DNA of 13,146 nucleotides. Origin: Chloroflexota bacterium (GTDB taxonomy: Bacteria; Chloroflexota; Limnocylindria; Limnocylindrales; CSP1-4). The notes beneath the pieces are model-generated. The model was not told the DNA's origin, did not search any database, and saw only the letters and a list, made by a program, of their open reading frames with translations. How positions within the stretch are numbered: the first letter of the stretch is position 1; each line of letters starts with the position of its first letter. Below, one piece after another: positions 1-6,972 of this stretch. The position numbers and the translations under genes are program-made. Where the stretch lies: assembly GCA_021789355.1 (NCBI GenBank), contig JAJYJR010000094.1, forward strand, positions 1-13,146. Direction: 5' to 3'.

Positions 1-496
1 CGGCGAGCGCCCCCGAGAGCAGCGCGATCACCGCGATCTCGGCGAGGTACGTCTTGGTCGCGGCGACGGCCCGCTCGGGACCGGCCTGGAGCTCGACCAC
101 GTGCTCGGCCGCGGCGGCGAGCTCGGAGGCGGGGTCGTTGGTGATCGCCACGGTCAGCGCGCCCTGGCGGCGCGCGTCGTCGAGGACGGCGACCACGTCG
201 GGCGAGCGGCCCGACTGCGAGATCCCGAGCACCAGCGCGTGGTGGAGCCGGGGGGCCGTGCCGTAGATCGAGGCGAGCGAGGGTGCGGCGAGGGCCACCG
301 GGAGCCCATTGCGCGCCCCCAGGATGTACTGCGCGTAGATCGCGGCGTGGTCGGAGGTGCCGCGGGCCGCGATCACGACGAGGTCGATGGGGCGCGCGCG
401 GACCGCGCGGGCGACCGCGTCGATGGCGGGCCCCGCGCCGTCGAGCAGCCGCCCGACCGTCGCGGGCCCCTCCCCGAGCTCACTGCGGGTGGTCAT
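1..496 (-). CDS. SIS-domain aminosugar isomerase/deaminase-like protein (GlmS C-terminal/AgaS/NagB-II type), 3' end outside window
   Basis: The ATG at 496-494 opens a frame that runs off the left edge; 165 N-terminal residues are visible. They match the first SIS domain of the double-SIS GlmS isomerase/AgaS/NagB-II group. The phosphosugar-binding motif ARGTSDHA is at 44-51, the phosphate-binding serine loop [10 protein letters not shown] at 91-100, and the motif [10 protein letters not shown] (GlmS has a similar VASTKAFT) at 141-150. There is no glutaminase domain before the SIS domain, so this is not GlmS itself. A deaminase/isomerase acting on a hexosamine 6-phosphate is the likely role (family knowledge). 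The start is supported by GGAGGTG (complement of 502-508), 5 nt upstream. It is the last visible gene of the sugar operon, 123 nt after the preceding SIS gene. The exact substrate cannot be told. Confidence 0.85.
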   Translation of the reverse strand, partial: MTTRSELGEGPATVGRLLDGAGPAIDAVARAVRARPIDLVVIAARGTSDHAAIYAQYILGARNGLPVALAAPSLASIYGTAPRLHHALVLGISQSGRSPDVVAVLDDARRQGALTVAITNDPASELAAAAEHVVELQAGPERAVAATKTYLAEIAVIALLSGALA

Positions 497-523
497 GCGG
501 GCACCTCCAAGTTCACCGGCGCC

Positions 524-573
524 CGGACGGCCATGCGCCGCCCTACGCCGGACGGCCATACGCCGCCCTACGC
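524..573. repeat. Two tandem copies of a 25-bp intergenic repeat
   Basis: Positions 524-548 and 549-573 are adjacent direct copies of a 25-bp GC-rich unit beginning CGGACGGCCAT. They differ at one base (G in copy 1, A in copy 2). The pair fills much of the 123-nt gap between the two SIS genes and ends about 15 nt before the Shine-Dalgarno of the downstream (leftward) one. There is no spacer, so this is not CRISPR. It may be a dispersed intergenic element; genomic copy number is unknown. Confidence 0.85.
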
Positions 574-619
574 TGGGGGCGCGCGGCGTCGCACGGACGA
601 GGGTTGCGGGGATCATGCC

Positions 620-1369
620 CTACCGGGTGGAGCGGCGCCGGTACTCCGCAAAGACGCGCTCGTTGTTGTCCTTGGGGATGCTGGTGATGTTCGGCGACAC
701 GAACACGGGCAACTCGATGCCCCGCTCGGCCAGCACCTTGGCCAGCTCCGCAGTCAGGGCCATGCTGATCGCGATGACAGCCAGGGTCGACCCGGCCGCG
801 ACGGGGGCCGGCCAGCCCTCCACCGTCACCATGGCATCGATCGGCTCGACGCAGTTGTCAATCACGATGTCGGCGACGTCGGCGAGACGCCTGCCGCTCG
901 AATGCTTGGGCGCATTGATTGCAAGGTTGGCGGCCGACGTCACCGCGACGACCTTGAGCCCCCGCTGCTTCGCGTAGAGCGCGGTTTCGACGGGGGCCGC
1001 GTTCAGGCCACCGTGGGAGTACACGACCATGGTGTCGACCGGCTCGAGGGGGTAGTTGTCGAGGAAATGCGCGATGTAACCCTCTTCTCGCTCGAGCCAG
1101 AGCAGCTCACTCACGCCACCCGAACCAAGGACAGTGAACCAGCTCAGCCGCGAGTCGACCAGCGGCCGGAAGACCGGGTAGCTCCCGTAGCGCGGGAAGA
1201 TGTCCATCACGGGCAACACGGAATGGCCGCTCCCGAACAGATTGACGAGTCCGCCGGCAGCCACGGTGTCGGCCATGACGCACGCGGCGTCATGGATAGT
1301 GGCCTGTTGGGTCGTGGCAATTCGGTCGAGCAACGCGCGAGCCTGGGTGAAGTATGCCTGTTCGGACAT
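620..1369 (-). CDS. SIS-domain sugar isomerase-like protein (SIS_2 family), 249 aa
   Basis: This is a single-SIS-domain protein of the cytosolic phosphosugar-binding type related to phosphoheptose isomerases (SIS_2, the 'sugar isomerase domain-containing' group of about 240-250 aa). The substrate-binding loop NLFGSGHS is at about 43-50. A second phosphate-binding segment, VYSHGGLNAAPVETALYAKQRG, starts near 114 and is followed by a Rossmann-like strand, VVAVTS. The conserved C-terminal segment FVSPNITSIPKDNN is typical of this group. The ATG at 1369 overlaps the stop of the upstream ROK gene (TGATG), and AAGGAG lies 5 nt before it, so the two are translationally coupled. Members often sit beside ROK kinases and CUT1 transporters, as here, and probably act on the phosphorylated imported sugar (inference). 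MurQ is a more distant alternative. Confidence 0.88.
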   Translation of the reverse strand: MSEQAYFTQARALLDRIATTQQATIHDAACVMADTVAAGGLVNLFGSGHSVLPVMDIFPRYGSYPVFRPLVDSRLSWFTVLGSGGVSELLWLEREEGYIAHFLDNYPLEPVDTMVVYSHGGLNAAPVETALYAKQRGLKVVAVTSAANLAINAPKHSSGRRLADVADIVIDNCVEPIDAMVTVEGWPAPVAAGSTLAVIAISMALTAELAKVLAERGIELPVFVSPNITSIPKDNNERVFAEYRRRSTR

Positions 1370-2274
1370 CAGGTCTCCTTTCCACGACTGAGCTGGAGGG
1401 CGAGGTAAGCGGCGCCGTATAGGCTTGAGAGGGCGCCGAGCGACGACCCCTCGACTTTCACGCCCCGGGCGGCGAATGGCTGGGTCATTTCGAGGAGCAT
1501 CTCGCGCACTCGTTCGACAACGTCGGGGCGGGCGCCGACGCTGCCCCCCAACACCACGATCTCCGGCGCGAACAGCGCCACGATCGCTCCGACGCCAGCG
1601 GTCAACGCGAGCAGCCCACGCTCGACCGCAGCTCCGGCGGCAGGATCATCCGCCTCCGCCGCGGTGAAGACCGCGGGCGTGTCGGGGTAAGCAAAGGCAT
1701 CCTCGCCGCGCAGGCGGCGAGCCTCGGCAAGGATGGCGGGACCCGATGCTACGTCCTCGAGACGCGGGCCAGGTGTGCCGTCGTACGGGAAGCGCAGCCA
1801 CCCGATGCCGCCCGCGATGGCCGTGGCGCTGCGGATCAGCCGGCCGCCATGCATGATCCCGGCGCCGACCCCGGTCCCGGCGATGACAACTGCGGCGTCA
1901 CGGTGGCCACGCGCACTCCCCTGCCACCATTCGCCCAGCGTGGCGCCATAGCCGTCGAACTCCACCACCGCTGGCACCCCGAGGCGATCGGCGGCCAGAT
2001 CGCGGAGCGCCAGGCCGTCCCACCCGGCGATGCTCTCAGCCACCCACGCGAGCCGTCCCTCCTGCACCACCGCCGGCAAGACGATTCCACAAGACGCGGC
2101 TGAATACCCCCGCGCGAGCTCCGCCGCCCAACCGAGGACGGTAGCGACGGCTGTATTGGGCGACGCCTTGGGGGTAGCGTAGATGCGCTGCTCGACAACA
2201 CTCCCGCCGGCTGTGACCAGGGCCAAGGCCACCTTCGTGCCTCCGATATCGATGGCGAGCACGTTCCGGGTCAT
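1369..2274 (-). CDS. ROK-family sugar kinase-like protein lacking the zinc motif, 301 aa
   Basis: ROK proteins are cytosolic sugar kinases, or repressors when an N-terminal HTH is present; there is no HTH here. The N-terminal ATP-binding phosphate-1 motif LAIDIGGTKVALALV is at 6-20. EFDGYGATLGE at 105-115 carries the expected catalytic aspartate (Asp107) where the family usually has E-N-D-x-N. The phosphate-2 motif IAGTGVGAGI is at 131-140, and the adenosine segment IVVLGGSVG at 239-247. The segment where ROKs normally carry E-x-GH and the C-x-C-G-x2-G-C zinc site reads AGGIGWLRFPYDGTPGPRLED (154-174): no zinc cysteines and Trp instead of His. The start is the ATG at 2274, which overlaps the preceding permease stop by 4 nt (ATGA). 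It likely phosphorylates the sugar brought in by the adjacent ABC importer; the atypical active site leaves the substrate uncertain. Confidence 0.85.
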   Translation of the reverse strand: MTRNVLAIDIGGTKVALALVTAGGSVVEQRIYATPKASPNTAVATVLGWAAELARGYSAASCGIVLPAVVQEGRLAWVAESIAGWDGLALRDLAADRLGVPAVVEFDGYGATLGEWWQGSARGHRDAAVVIAGTGVGAGIMHGGRLIRSATAIAGGIGWLRFPYDGTPGPRLEDVASGPAILAEARRLRGEDAFAYPDTPAVFTAAEADDPAAGAAVERGLLALTAGVGAIVALFAPEIVVLGGSVGARPDVVERVREMLLEMTQPFAARGVKVEGSSLGALSSLYGAAYLALQLSRGKET

Positions 2275-3149
2275 CCCTTGATACCGCTCTGGGCGAGGCC
2301 GGTGACGAAGAACCGCTGCAGGAGCAGGAACAGGATCATGTTGGGGATGACGCTGATGAGCGCACCCGCCATCACCACGTTCTGGAACTGGACACTCGAC
2401 GTGTAGCTCAGCAGCCGGCTCAGCGCGAGCACGATCGTGAACTTGTCGGGCGACTGCAGGACGGTCAGCGGCCAGAGGAAGCTGTTCCACTGGTAGACGA
2501 ACGCGAACAGGACCAGCGTCGCCACCGCTGGCCGCAGCAGCGGGGCGATGATCCGCCACAACACCGTCCACTCGGAGGCCCCGTCGACGCGGGCCGCGTC
2601 GATCAGCTCGTCGGGAAGGCCGCCGATGAACTGCCGCATCAGGAAGATCCCGAACGCGTTCGCGAGCTGAGGCAGCATGACGCCGGGATAGGAGTCGACG
2701 AACCCCAACGACTGGATCACGTGAAACAACGGCACCAGCGTCACGATCGTCGGCACGAACATCGTGGCCAGCACGACGAGAAAGAGGGCGTCGCGCCCTC
2801 GGAAGTGATACTTGGCGAACACAAAGCCGGCCATGACGCTCGTGATCACGATCGCGACCGTGTCGCCGGCCGCGATGAAGAACGAGTTCAGGAACGCCTG
2901 TCCGTAGGGGATCACCGAGAAGACCTGCTGGAAAGCCCCGAGAGTCGGGGCCGCCGACCACCAGATGGGCGGCAAGCGGCCTAGTTCGTCAGGCGACTTG
3001 AGGCTCGAGGCCACCATCCAAAAGAGCGGCAGGAGGATCGCAGCTCCCGTCACGGCCAGCAGTGCGTACTGCACGATGCGCAGGGGGATGCGGCCCAGTC
3101 GACCGGGCACGGGCGGAACTCTCGTCGCGCGCGAGATCCGGGCGGTCAT
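2271..3149 (-). CDS. Carbohydrate ABC transporter permease, MalG type (CUT1), 292 aa
   Basis: This is an inner-membrane permease subunit of a CUT1 sugar importer, pairing with the MalF-type subunit encoded just upstream. Its length is usual for MalG relatives. Hydrophobic segments suggest six helices; the first follows a basic N-terminus (IVQYALLAVTGAAILLPLFW, near 26-45). The cytoplasmic EAA loop that docks the ATPase is DAARVDGASEWTVLWRIIAPLLRP, and the C-terminus QRFFVTGLAQSGIKG is the classic MalG-family ending. GAGGAG (complement of 3157-3162) lies 7 nt before the ATG at 3149, inside the end of the preceding gene, with only 4 nt between the genes. It overlaps the ROK start by 4 nt. No ATP-binding subunit is encoded in the window. 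Confidence 0.95.
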   Translation of the reverse strand: MTARISRATRVPPVPGRLGRIPLRIVQYALLAVTGAAILLPLFWMVASSLKSPDELGRLPPIWWSAAPTLGAFQQVFSVIPYGQAFLNSFFIAAGDTVAIVITSVMAGFVFAKYHFRGRDALFLVVLATMFVPTIVTLVPLFHVIQSLGFVDSYPGVMLPQLANAFGIFLMRQFIGGLPDELIDAARVDGASEWTVLWRIIAPLLRPAVATLVLFAFVYQWNSFLWPLTVLQSPDKFTIVLALSRLLSYTSSVQFQNVVMAGALISVIPNMILFLLLQRFFVTGLAQSGIKG

Positions 3150-3153
3150 CGCC

Positions 3154-4023
3154 TCACTCCTCGCTCACCGCACGCAGGACGATCGTCACCACGGCCGCCA
3201 GCACGACGAGCAGCAGAATCGCCATCGCGCTTGCCGCCCCCGCCCGGCCGAACTGAAAGGCCGTCTGGTAGATGTCGAAGGTCAGCACGTTGGTGCTGTT
3301 GACCGGGCCGCCCTGGGTCAGAACATAGATCGGGTCGAAGACCTGCAGGCTGTTGATCAGTGCGATGACCCCGACGAACGTCAGCGTGCGGCGCAGCATC
3401 GGCACCGTCACATAGCGGGCCTGGGCGAAAGCACCGGCCCCGTCGATGGACGACGCGTCGTAGTAGTCCTGCGGGATCTGCGTCAGCCCAGCCAGCACGA
3501 GTACGGTGTAGTACCCGAGCGTCTGCCAGATGTTGAGCACGACCAGCGAAGCCATTGCCTCGTTGGTCGAACCGAGGAATGCCTGCGGTGGCAAGCCGAC
3601 CGCAGCTAGGAGCTGGTTGAGCGGGCCGTACAGGGGTGAATAGAGGTATCCCCAGATGAGCGCCACGGCGACGGTGGGGACCATGTACGTCATGAAGAGC
3701 AGCGTCCGGAGCACGGTCTTGCCATGGATCGCTGGCCGGTACAGGAAGATCCCGAAGAAGAGCGAGAGCGGGACGATCAACAGGACGCTCAGCCCGGTGT
3801 ACACGGCCGTGTTCAGGAGGGCCTGCTGGAAGGTGGGGTCGCCGAGGACCTCCTGGTAGTTCGCCAGGCCGACGAAGGGCATCTGGGTCAGCGGTGTATA
3901 CATGGACCAGAGATGCAGACTGATCCAAGCCGTCAGGAGGATCGGCAGCAGCACGAAGAGGGCAATGAGGCCGACGCCGGGTGCGAGAAACACGGCCGAC
4001 CAGATCCGCTGGGTGTGGGCCAT
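3154..4023 (-). CDS. Carbohydrate ABC transporter permease, MalF type (CUT1), 289 aa
   Basis: This is the membrane-spanning partner of the MalG-type permease. An N-terminal helix (AVFLAPGVGLIALFVLLPILL) is followed by the periplasmic segment FVGLANYQEVLGDPTFQQALLNT, typical of UgpA/MalF-like proteins. The EAA loop is DASSIDGAGAFAQARYVTVPMLRRTL, and the family segment DPIYVLTQGGPVNSTNVL follows it. About six helices are expected. I chose the ATG at 4023; a GTG 15 nt upstream (4038) in the same frame would add MRAVS but has no Shine-Dalgarno. AAGG lies about 14 nt before the ATG, within a hairpin. The gene is separated from the solute-binding protein gene by 111 nt of strongly structured sequence, suggesting lower expression than the binding protein. 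Confidence 0.93.
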   Translation of the reverse strand: MAHTQRIWSAVFLAPGVGLIALFVLLPILLTAWISLHLWSMYTPLTQMPFVGLANYQEVLGDPTFQQALLNTAVYTGLSVLLIVPLSLFFGIFLYRPAIHGKTVLRTLLFMTYMVPTVAVALIWGYLYSPLYGPLNQLLAAVGLPPQAFLGSTNEAMASLVVLNIWQTLGYYTVLVLAGLTQIPQDYYDASSIDGAGAFAQARYVTVPMLRRTLTFVGVIALINSLQVFDPIYVLTQGGPVNSTNVLTFDIYQTAFQFGRAGAASAMAILLLVVLAAVVTIVLRAVSEE

Positions 4024-4037
4024 GCTCACCGCACGCA

Positions 4038-4119
4038 CCTTGGGCCGGCCACAAGGCGGGCCAGACGGACGGTCCCGGGGCGCCGCGGCCTGCCGGCCGG
4101 TGCAACGTCCCGAGACCGT
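4038..4119 (-). promoter_or_regulatory. Intercistronic stem-loops between solute-binding protein and permease genes
   Basis: Two nested structures fill most of the 111-nt gap. The 11-base arms at 4069-4079 and 4109-4119 pair with a single mismatch, and the loop holds a further 5-bp hairpin (CGGCC 4086-4090 / GGCCG 4095-4099). Nearer the permease start, CCTTG (4038-4042) pairs with CAAGG (4052-4056). On the transcribed strand this last arm contains the AAGG upstream of the permease ATG. No U-tract follows, so it is not a canonical terminator. By analogy with malE-malF intercistronic repeats it may protect the upstream message and lower permease expression (inference). Confidence 0.6.
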
Positions 4120-4134
4120 GCGCCGTGCATTGCG

Positions 4135-5520
4135 CTACTTGTAGTACTGGCTGAGGATCTGCTGGACCTGCGACTGCGCCGACTGCATGGCTGCCTGCGG
4201 AGTCGCCTGGCCGAATTCCACGCTTTCGATCGACTTCTGGACCGCGACCGTCAGCTCGGCGCCGCCCAGGGTGATCGGGAAGGGGATCGCCGACGCTTGG
4301 CCGTCGACGTAGGCCTTCAGGAACGGCGTCCCGAGCTTGTCCTGGAACGCCTGCACGTCAGAGGTTCGACTGGGCAGGATGCCCATGGTCATGAGCAGGT
4401 CGCCCATGCCGGCCGCTCCTGTGGTGGTGCCGCTGCCCGGGTCATCGAGCCATTGCAGGAACTTCCACGCGGCCGCCTGCTGGTCTGCCGTCGCGTGCGC
4501 GTTCACCACCGTCAACCACGCATACGAGACGCTGTGCGAGGCATCGCCGTGCGGTCCAACCGGTACCGGCGCCGTTCCCACGTTCGCGAAGTTGGTGCCC
4601 ATGGCGCTCTGCAGAGCGCTTTCCCACCAGTTCGCCATAACGATCATGGCGGTCTTGCCGCTCGTGAAGTTGTCCAGGAAGGGCCCCGTCGTGTTGGCGT
4701 TGGAGGTCCCCATTGCCGGGTCGGTCACCTTGTCCGTGTGGATCAGCTGATCGTAGAGGCTGGTGACCTCCAGATCGGCGGTCGAGGTCAACTGCGGCGC
4801 CGGGGGATTGCCGTCGAGCAGCTTGCCACCGTCAGATAGCACGAACGACAGCCAGGGGTGGACCACGCCCGAGTCCCAGCTGTTGATCAGCCCGAACCCT
4901 TGCTGGGTGATGGTCCCTGAGCTGTTCCGCTTGGTCAGGAGCTTGGCGTCGCTGATCAACTGCGCCCAGGTCGTCGGCGGTGCGCTGATCCCCGCATCAG
5001 CGAAGAGCTTCTTGTTGTAGTTGAGCATGTACAGGTCGACCTCGTTCGGGTAACCGTAGACTTTGCCGTTGACCGTCACGGCCCCGGCCACGAGGTTTGG
5101 TGCCCAATTCGCCTGGATGTCCTGAAGGTTCTCAGCGGGTGCCGGCGCAACGATCCCGTCCTGCACGAGCTCCGGCAGCCACAGGTCGTAGATCCCGGCG
5201 ATCGTCGGGCCGCTCGGGCTGGACGCCTGGGCACGCAACGTGCTCAGCAGGCTGCCGAATGGCACCGCGCGAACCTGCACCGTGATGTTGGGGTTTGCCT
5301 GGTGGAAGGCGGCGATGTCCTTGTTCAGGAGATCGACCTGCTGGGGCGGCCAGTGGGTGAGGTATGTGATCGTCACTGGGGCGCCGCCGCTCGATGCGGC
5401 CGGCGCGGCAGCAGACGTGGCGGGCGAACTGCCGGCCACGCCTGGCGTCGCCGTCTGACCGCTCGATCCGCAGGCCGCCACCAAGACCGCAATCGTGATA
5501 ATGGCGCCGAGTCTCCGCAT
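4135..5520 (-). CDS. Extracellular sugar-binding lipoprotein of an ABC transporter (SBP family 1), 461 aa
   Basis: This is the substrate-capture protein of the CUT1 importer, anchored outside the membrane by a lipid. The start is the ATG at 5520, with GAGGAGG (complement of 5527-5533) 6 nt upstream. The signal peptide is MRRLGAIITIAVLVAAC, with lipobox V-A-A-C and acylated Cys17. An Ala/Ser/Thr/Gly-rich linker follows to about residue 48, and then the mature fold starts with VTITYLTHWPP. Family 1 landmarks include GTIAG-like segment GPTIAGIYDLWLPELVQDG, VNGKVYGYPNEVDLYMLNYNKKLF and the late segment AAAWKFLQWLDDP. Length is as expected. It is first in the operon and divergent from gntR. Which sugar is bound cannot be read from the sequence; neighbouring enzymes favour an amino or phosphorylatable monosaccharide. 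Confidence 0.93.
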   Translation of the reverse strand: MRRLGAIITIAVLVAACGSSGQTATPGVAGSSPATSAAAPAASSGGAPVTITYLTHWPPQQVDLLNKDIAAFHQANPNITVQVRAVPFGSLLSTLRAQASSPSGPTIAGIYDLWLPELVQDGIVAPAPAENLQDIQANWAPNLVAGAVTVNGKVYGYPNEVDLYMLNYNKKLFADAGISAPPTTWAQLISDAKLLTKRNSSGTITQQGFGLINSWDSGVVHPWLSFVLSDGGKLLDGNPPAPQLTSTADLEVTSLYDQLIHTDKVTDPAMGTSNANTTGPFLDNFTSGKTAMIVMANWWESALQSAMGTNFANVGTAPVPVGPHGDASHSVSYAWLTVVNAHATADQQAAAWKFLQWLDDPGSGTTTGAAGMGDLLMTMGILPSRTSDVQAFQDKLGTPFLKAYVDGQASAIPFPITLGGAELTVAVQKSIESVEFGQATPQAAMQSAQSQVQQILSQYYK

Positions 5521-5625
5521 GTACAGCCTCCTCGCCGCAGCGCTCCATAGCGTGGGGCTCTTGCGCCCGGGGCTGCCGCCCTGGCGAGCGACTCGGGTGC
5601 TGAGCCACACACGGCCAGCATGATG

Positions 5626-5639
5626 TCATAATGTTATGA
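5626..5639. promoter_or_regulatory. AT-rich inverted repeat, candidate GntR operator in the divergent promoter region
   Basis: TCATAA-TG-TTATGA is a perfect 6-bp-arm inverted repeat in an AT-rich island inside very GC-rich DNA. It lies between the divergent binding-protein gene (start 5520) and gntR (start 5672). The overlapping hexamers CATAAT (5627-5632) and TATGAT (5635-5640) resemble -10 elements for gntR, but I see no good -35 partner. A palindromic site here could let the GntR protein control both directions (inference). Confidence 0.55.
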
Positions 5640-5671
5640 TGGATGCAAGAGCTAACAAGGGAGGCGCTCAG

Positions 5672-6469
5672 ATGACGGGGGAAGATGTCAAACGCGTCTC
5701 GCGGGACAGCCAGATCCCCCTCCACCATCAGATCGCGAACGACCTGCGGGAGCGCATCGGATCTGGCGCCTGGGCACCAGGACGGCGCATTCCGGGCGAG
5801 CCGGAACTGACGCGCCTCTACGGTGCCAGCCGCATCACCATCCGGCAGGCACTCAGCAACCTGGAGCGCGAGGGGCTGATCTCCCGTGAACCCGGAAGGG
5901 GTTCGTTCGTGCGGGACCCGACGATCACTGCCGGACCACGGCGCCTCACCTCATTGACGCAGGAACTCCGCGCCCGCGGTCTCGAGCCGAGCTCGCGGAT
6001 ACTCTCCCTGGCGGAGGTGCCGGCCGACGAGCAGGTGGCCGAGAAGCTCGGTCTGCCGGTCGGGGCGCTGGTGGTCCGGCTTGAGCGGTTGCGCTTCGGC
6101 AACGGGGAAGCTATGGGGGTCCAAACCGCGCATCTACCGGCCGACCGCTTCCCTGGTCTGGCGCGTGTCGACTTCTCCCACGCCTCACTGTACGAGGAGC
6201 TGCAGCGGCGGTACGGGGCCACAGTAGACGAGGCGGAGGAGACCTACATCGTCAGTCGTATCGAGGGCGATGCAGCGAGCCAGCTCGACGTCCCTCCCGG
6301 CACCCCCGGCCTGGTGGTCGAGCGCGTCGCCTGGAGCGAGGGACGACGAATCGAGTTCACCCGCTCACTGATGCGTGGCGATCGCTACCGCATCGTGGTG
6401 CATCTGCGCCGGGCGGCGGTCCCAGGCGCCGGACATCGCCACACGGAGTCCGCGACCGTCGGCGCTTGA
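5672..6469 (+). CDS. GntR-family transcriptional regulator with UTRA domain (HutC subfamily), 265 aa
   Basis: This is a DNA-binding regulator, very likely of the divergent sugar importer and catabolic operon. Residues about 14-80 form the GntR winged helix: IPLHHQIANDLRERI, then the recognition region LTRLYGASRITIRQALSNLE, and the wing EGLISREPGRGSFV. The UTRA ligand-binding domain follows (about 90-245), with the typical start RRLTSLTQELRARGLEPSSRIL and family-like segment LYEELQRRYG. HutC-type regulators such as NagR/DasR sense phosphorylated amino sugars, which fits the SIS and ROK neighbours, but the effector here is inferred. An in-frame ATG exists at 5636, but AAGGGAGG at 5657-5664 lies 7 nt before the ATG at 5672, so the shorter protein is preferred. 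The 5636 start would also run through the proposed operator. Confidence 0.93.
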   Translation: MTGEDVKRVSRDSQIPLHHQIANDLRERIGSGAWAPGRRIPGEPELTRLYGASRITIRQALSNLEREGLISREPGRGSFVRDPTITAGPRRLTSLTQELRARGLEPSSRILSLAEVPADEQVAEKLGLPVGALVVRLERLRFGNGEAMGVQTAHLPADRFPGLARVDFSHASLYEELQRRYGATVDEAEETYIVSRIEGDAASQLDVPPGTPGLVVERVAWSEGRRIEFTRSLMRGDRYRIVVHLRRAAVPGAGHRHTESATVGA

Positions 6470-6972
6470 GCGAAGCGGGATAGCGGCGCCGCCATGCGGG
6501 AGCCCGACACGCCACCTACCTGCTGGAACATGTAGGTGGCGTGCGAGAGCTCGAGCGGACGACCCGCCGATTGCCGAGCACGGGCCCGTTTCACGCGGGC
6601 CGATTCGAGCGTGGAATGGTCCGGCGGAGCGGGTGGGGCTCGAATCCTGCAAAGGCAGCCCACAGTGGTTGCCGCGTTCGTGCGTCAGCGTTCGGGAGCG
6701 TCAGCCGACATCTTGAGCCGCGCGCGGACAGGCTCTCCGGCTGGTCCGCCCGACCGGGTGCGACTGCCCCAACGGGCAGCCGCTGCCACAAGGCTTCAGG
6801 TCCGGCGATGCGGCCCCTTCGTCAGGCCTCACGGGCGCGGGGTTCGTGGTCCGCGCGATCGTCGGTGGCATCGCCGCGTCACGCCCCTTCGGGCGCGCTG
6901 GCGGCGACCGGCGATCCGGCGGCGGCAACCCCACAGGACTCTCGGTGGACGCGGGCGGAGTTCCGCTTCCAG
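6470..6972. other. 503-bp convergent intergenic region with hairpins, no convincing gene
   Basis: The region lies between the stops of gntR (plus) and fixCX (minus). Open frames exist on both strands but are arginine/proline-rich and show no recognisable domain. Besides the large inverted repeat at 6508-6543, smaller perfect hairpins occur: GGCCCG/CGGGCC at 6583-6601, CTGC-AAAG-GCAG at 6647-6658 enclosed by GTGGG/CCCAC (6633-6637/6659-6663), CTGCCC-CAAC-GGGCAG at 6764-6779, and CGCCC-CTTC-GGGCG at 6882-6895. Some may serve transcript 3' ends or an unannotated RNA; short GC hairpins also arise by chance in DNA this GC-rich. Confidence 0.5.
6508..6543 (+). repeat. Perfect 12-bp inverted repeat 38 nt after gntR stop (possible transcript 3'-end hairpin)
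   Basis: CACGCCACCTAC (6508-6519) and GTAGGTGGCGTG (6532-6543) are exact reverse complements separated by a 12-nt loop. A stem of this length without mismatch is unlikely by chance in a 500-bp gap. No T-run follows on either strand, so classical intrinsic termination is doubtful. It could mark a bidirectional 3' end for the convergent genes or be part of a structured RNA. Confidence 0.75.

Noticed and set aside
620..1369. MurQ (N-acetylmuramic acid 6-phosphate etherase)
   Set aside because: The protein is shorter than MurQ and its GSGHS loop and C-terminal SPNITSIPKDNN segment fit the SIS_2 sugar-isomerase group better.
101..1408. Long plus-strand open frames (also 9464-10741, 11269-12639 and similar)
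   Set aside because: They are antisense to well-supported genes and have Arg/His/Gly-rich products without domains, as expected in GC-rich DNA.
2275..2961. Upstream open frame continuing from the ROK gene
   Set aside because: It is an out-of-frame reading of the MalG-type permease gene; the ROK N-terminal ATP motif begins right at the ATG at 2274.
5521..5610. Longer start for the solute-binding protein
   Set aside because: The frame extends upstream, but the lipoprotein signal peptide begins at the 5520 ATG, which has a strong ribosome binding site.
6633..6663. tRNA-like T-arm sequence GGCTCGAATCC
   Set aside because: It resembles the T-loop consensus with one mismatch, but the 5-bp T stem does not pair beyond three positions and no matching acceptor, D or anticodon arms are found upstream.
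6882..6895. Intrinsic terminator for fixCX
   Set aside because: The hairpin is only 5 bp, 78 nt after the stop, and has no T-run; no canonical terminator was found anywhere in the window.
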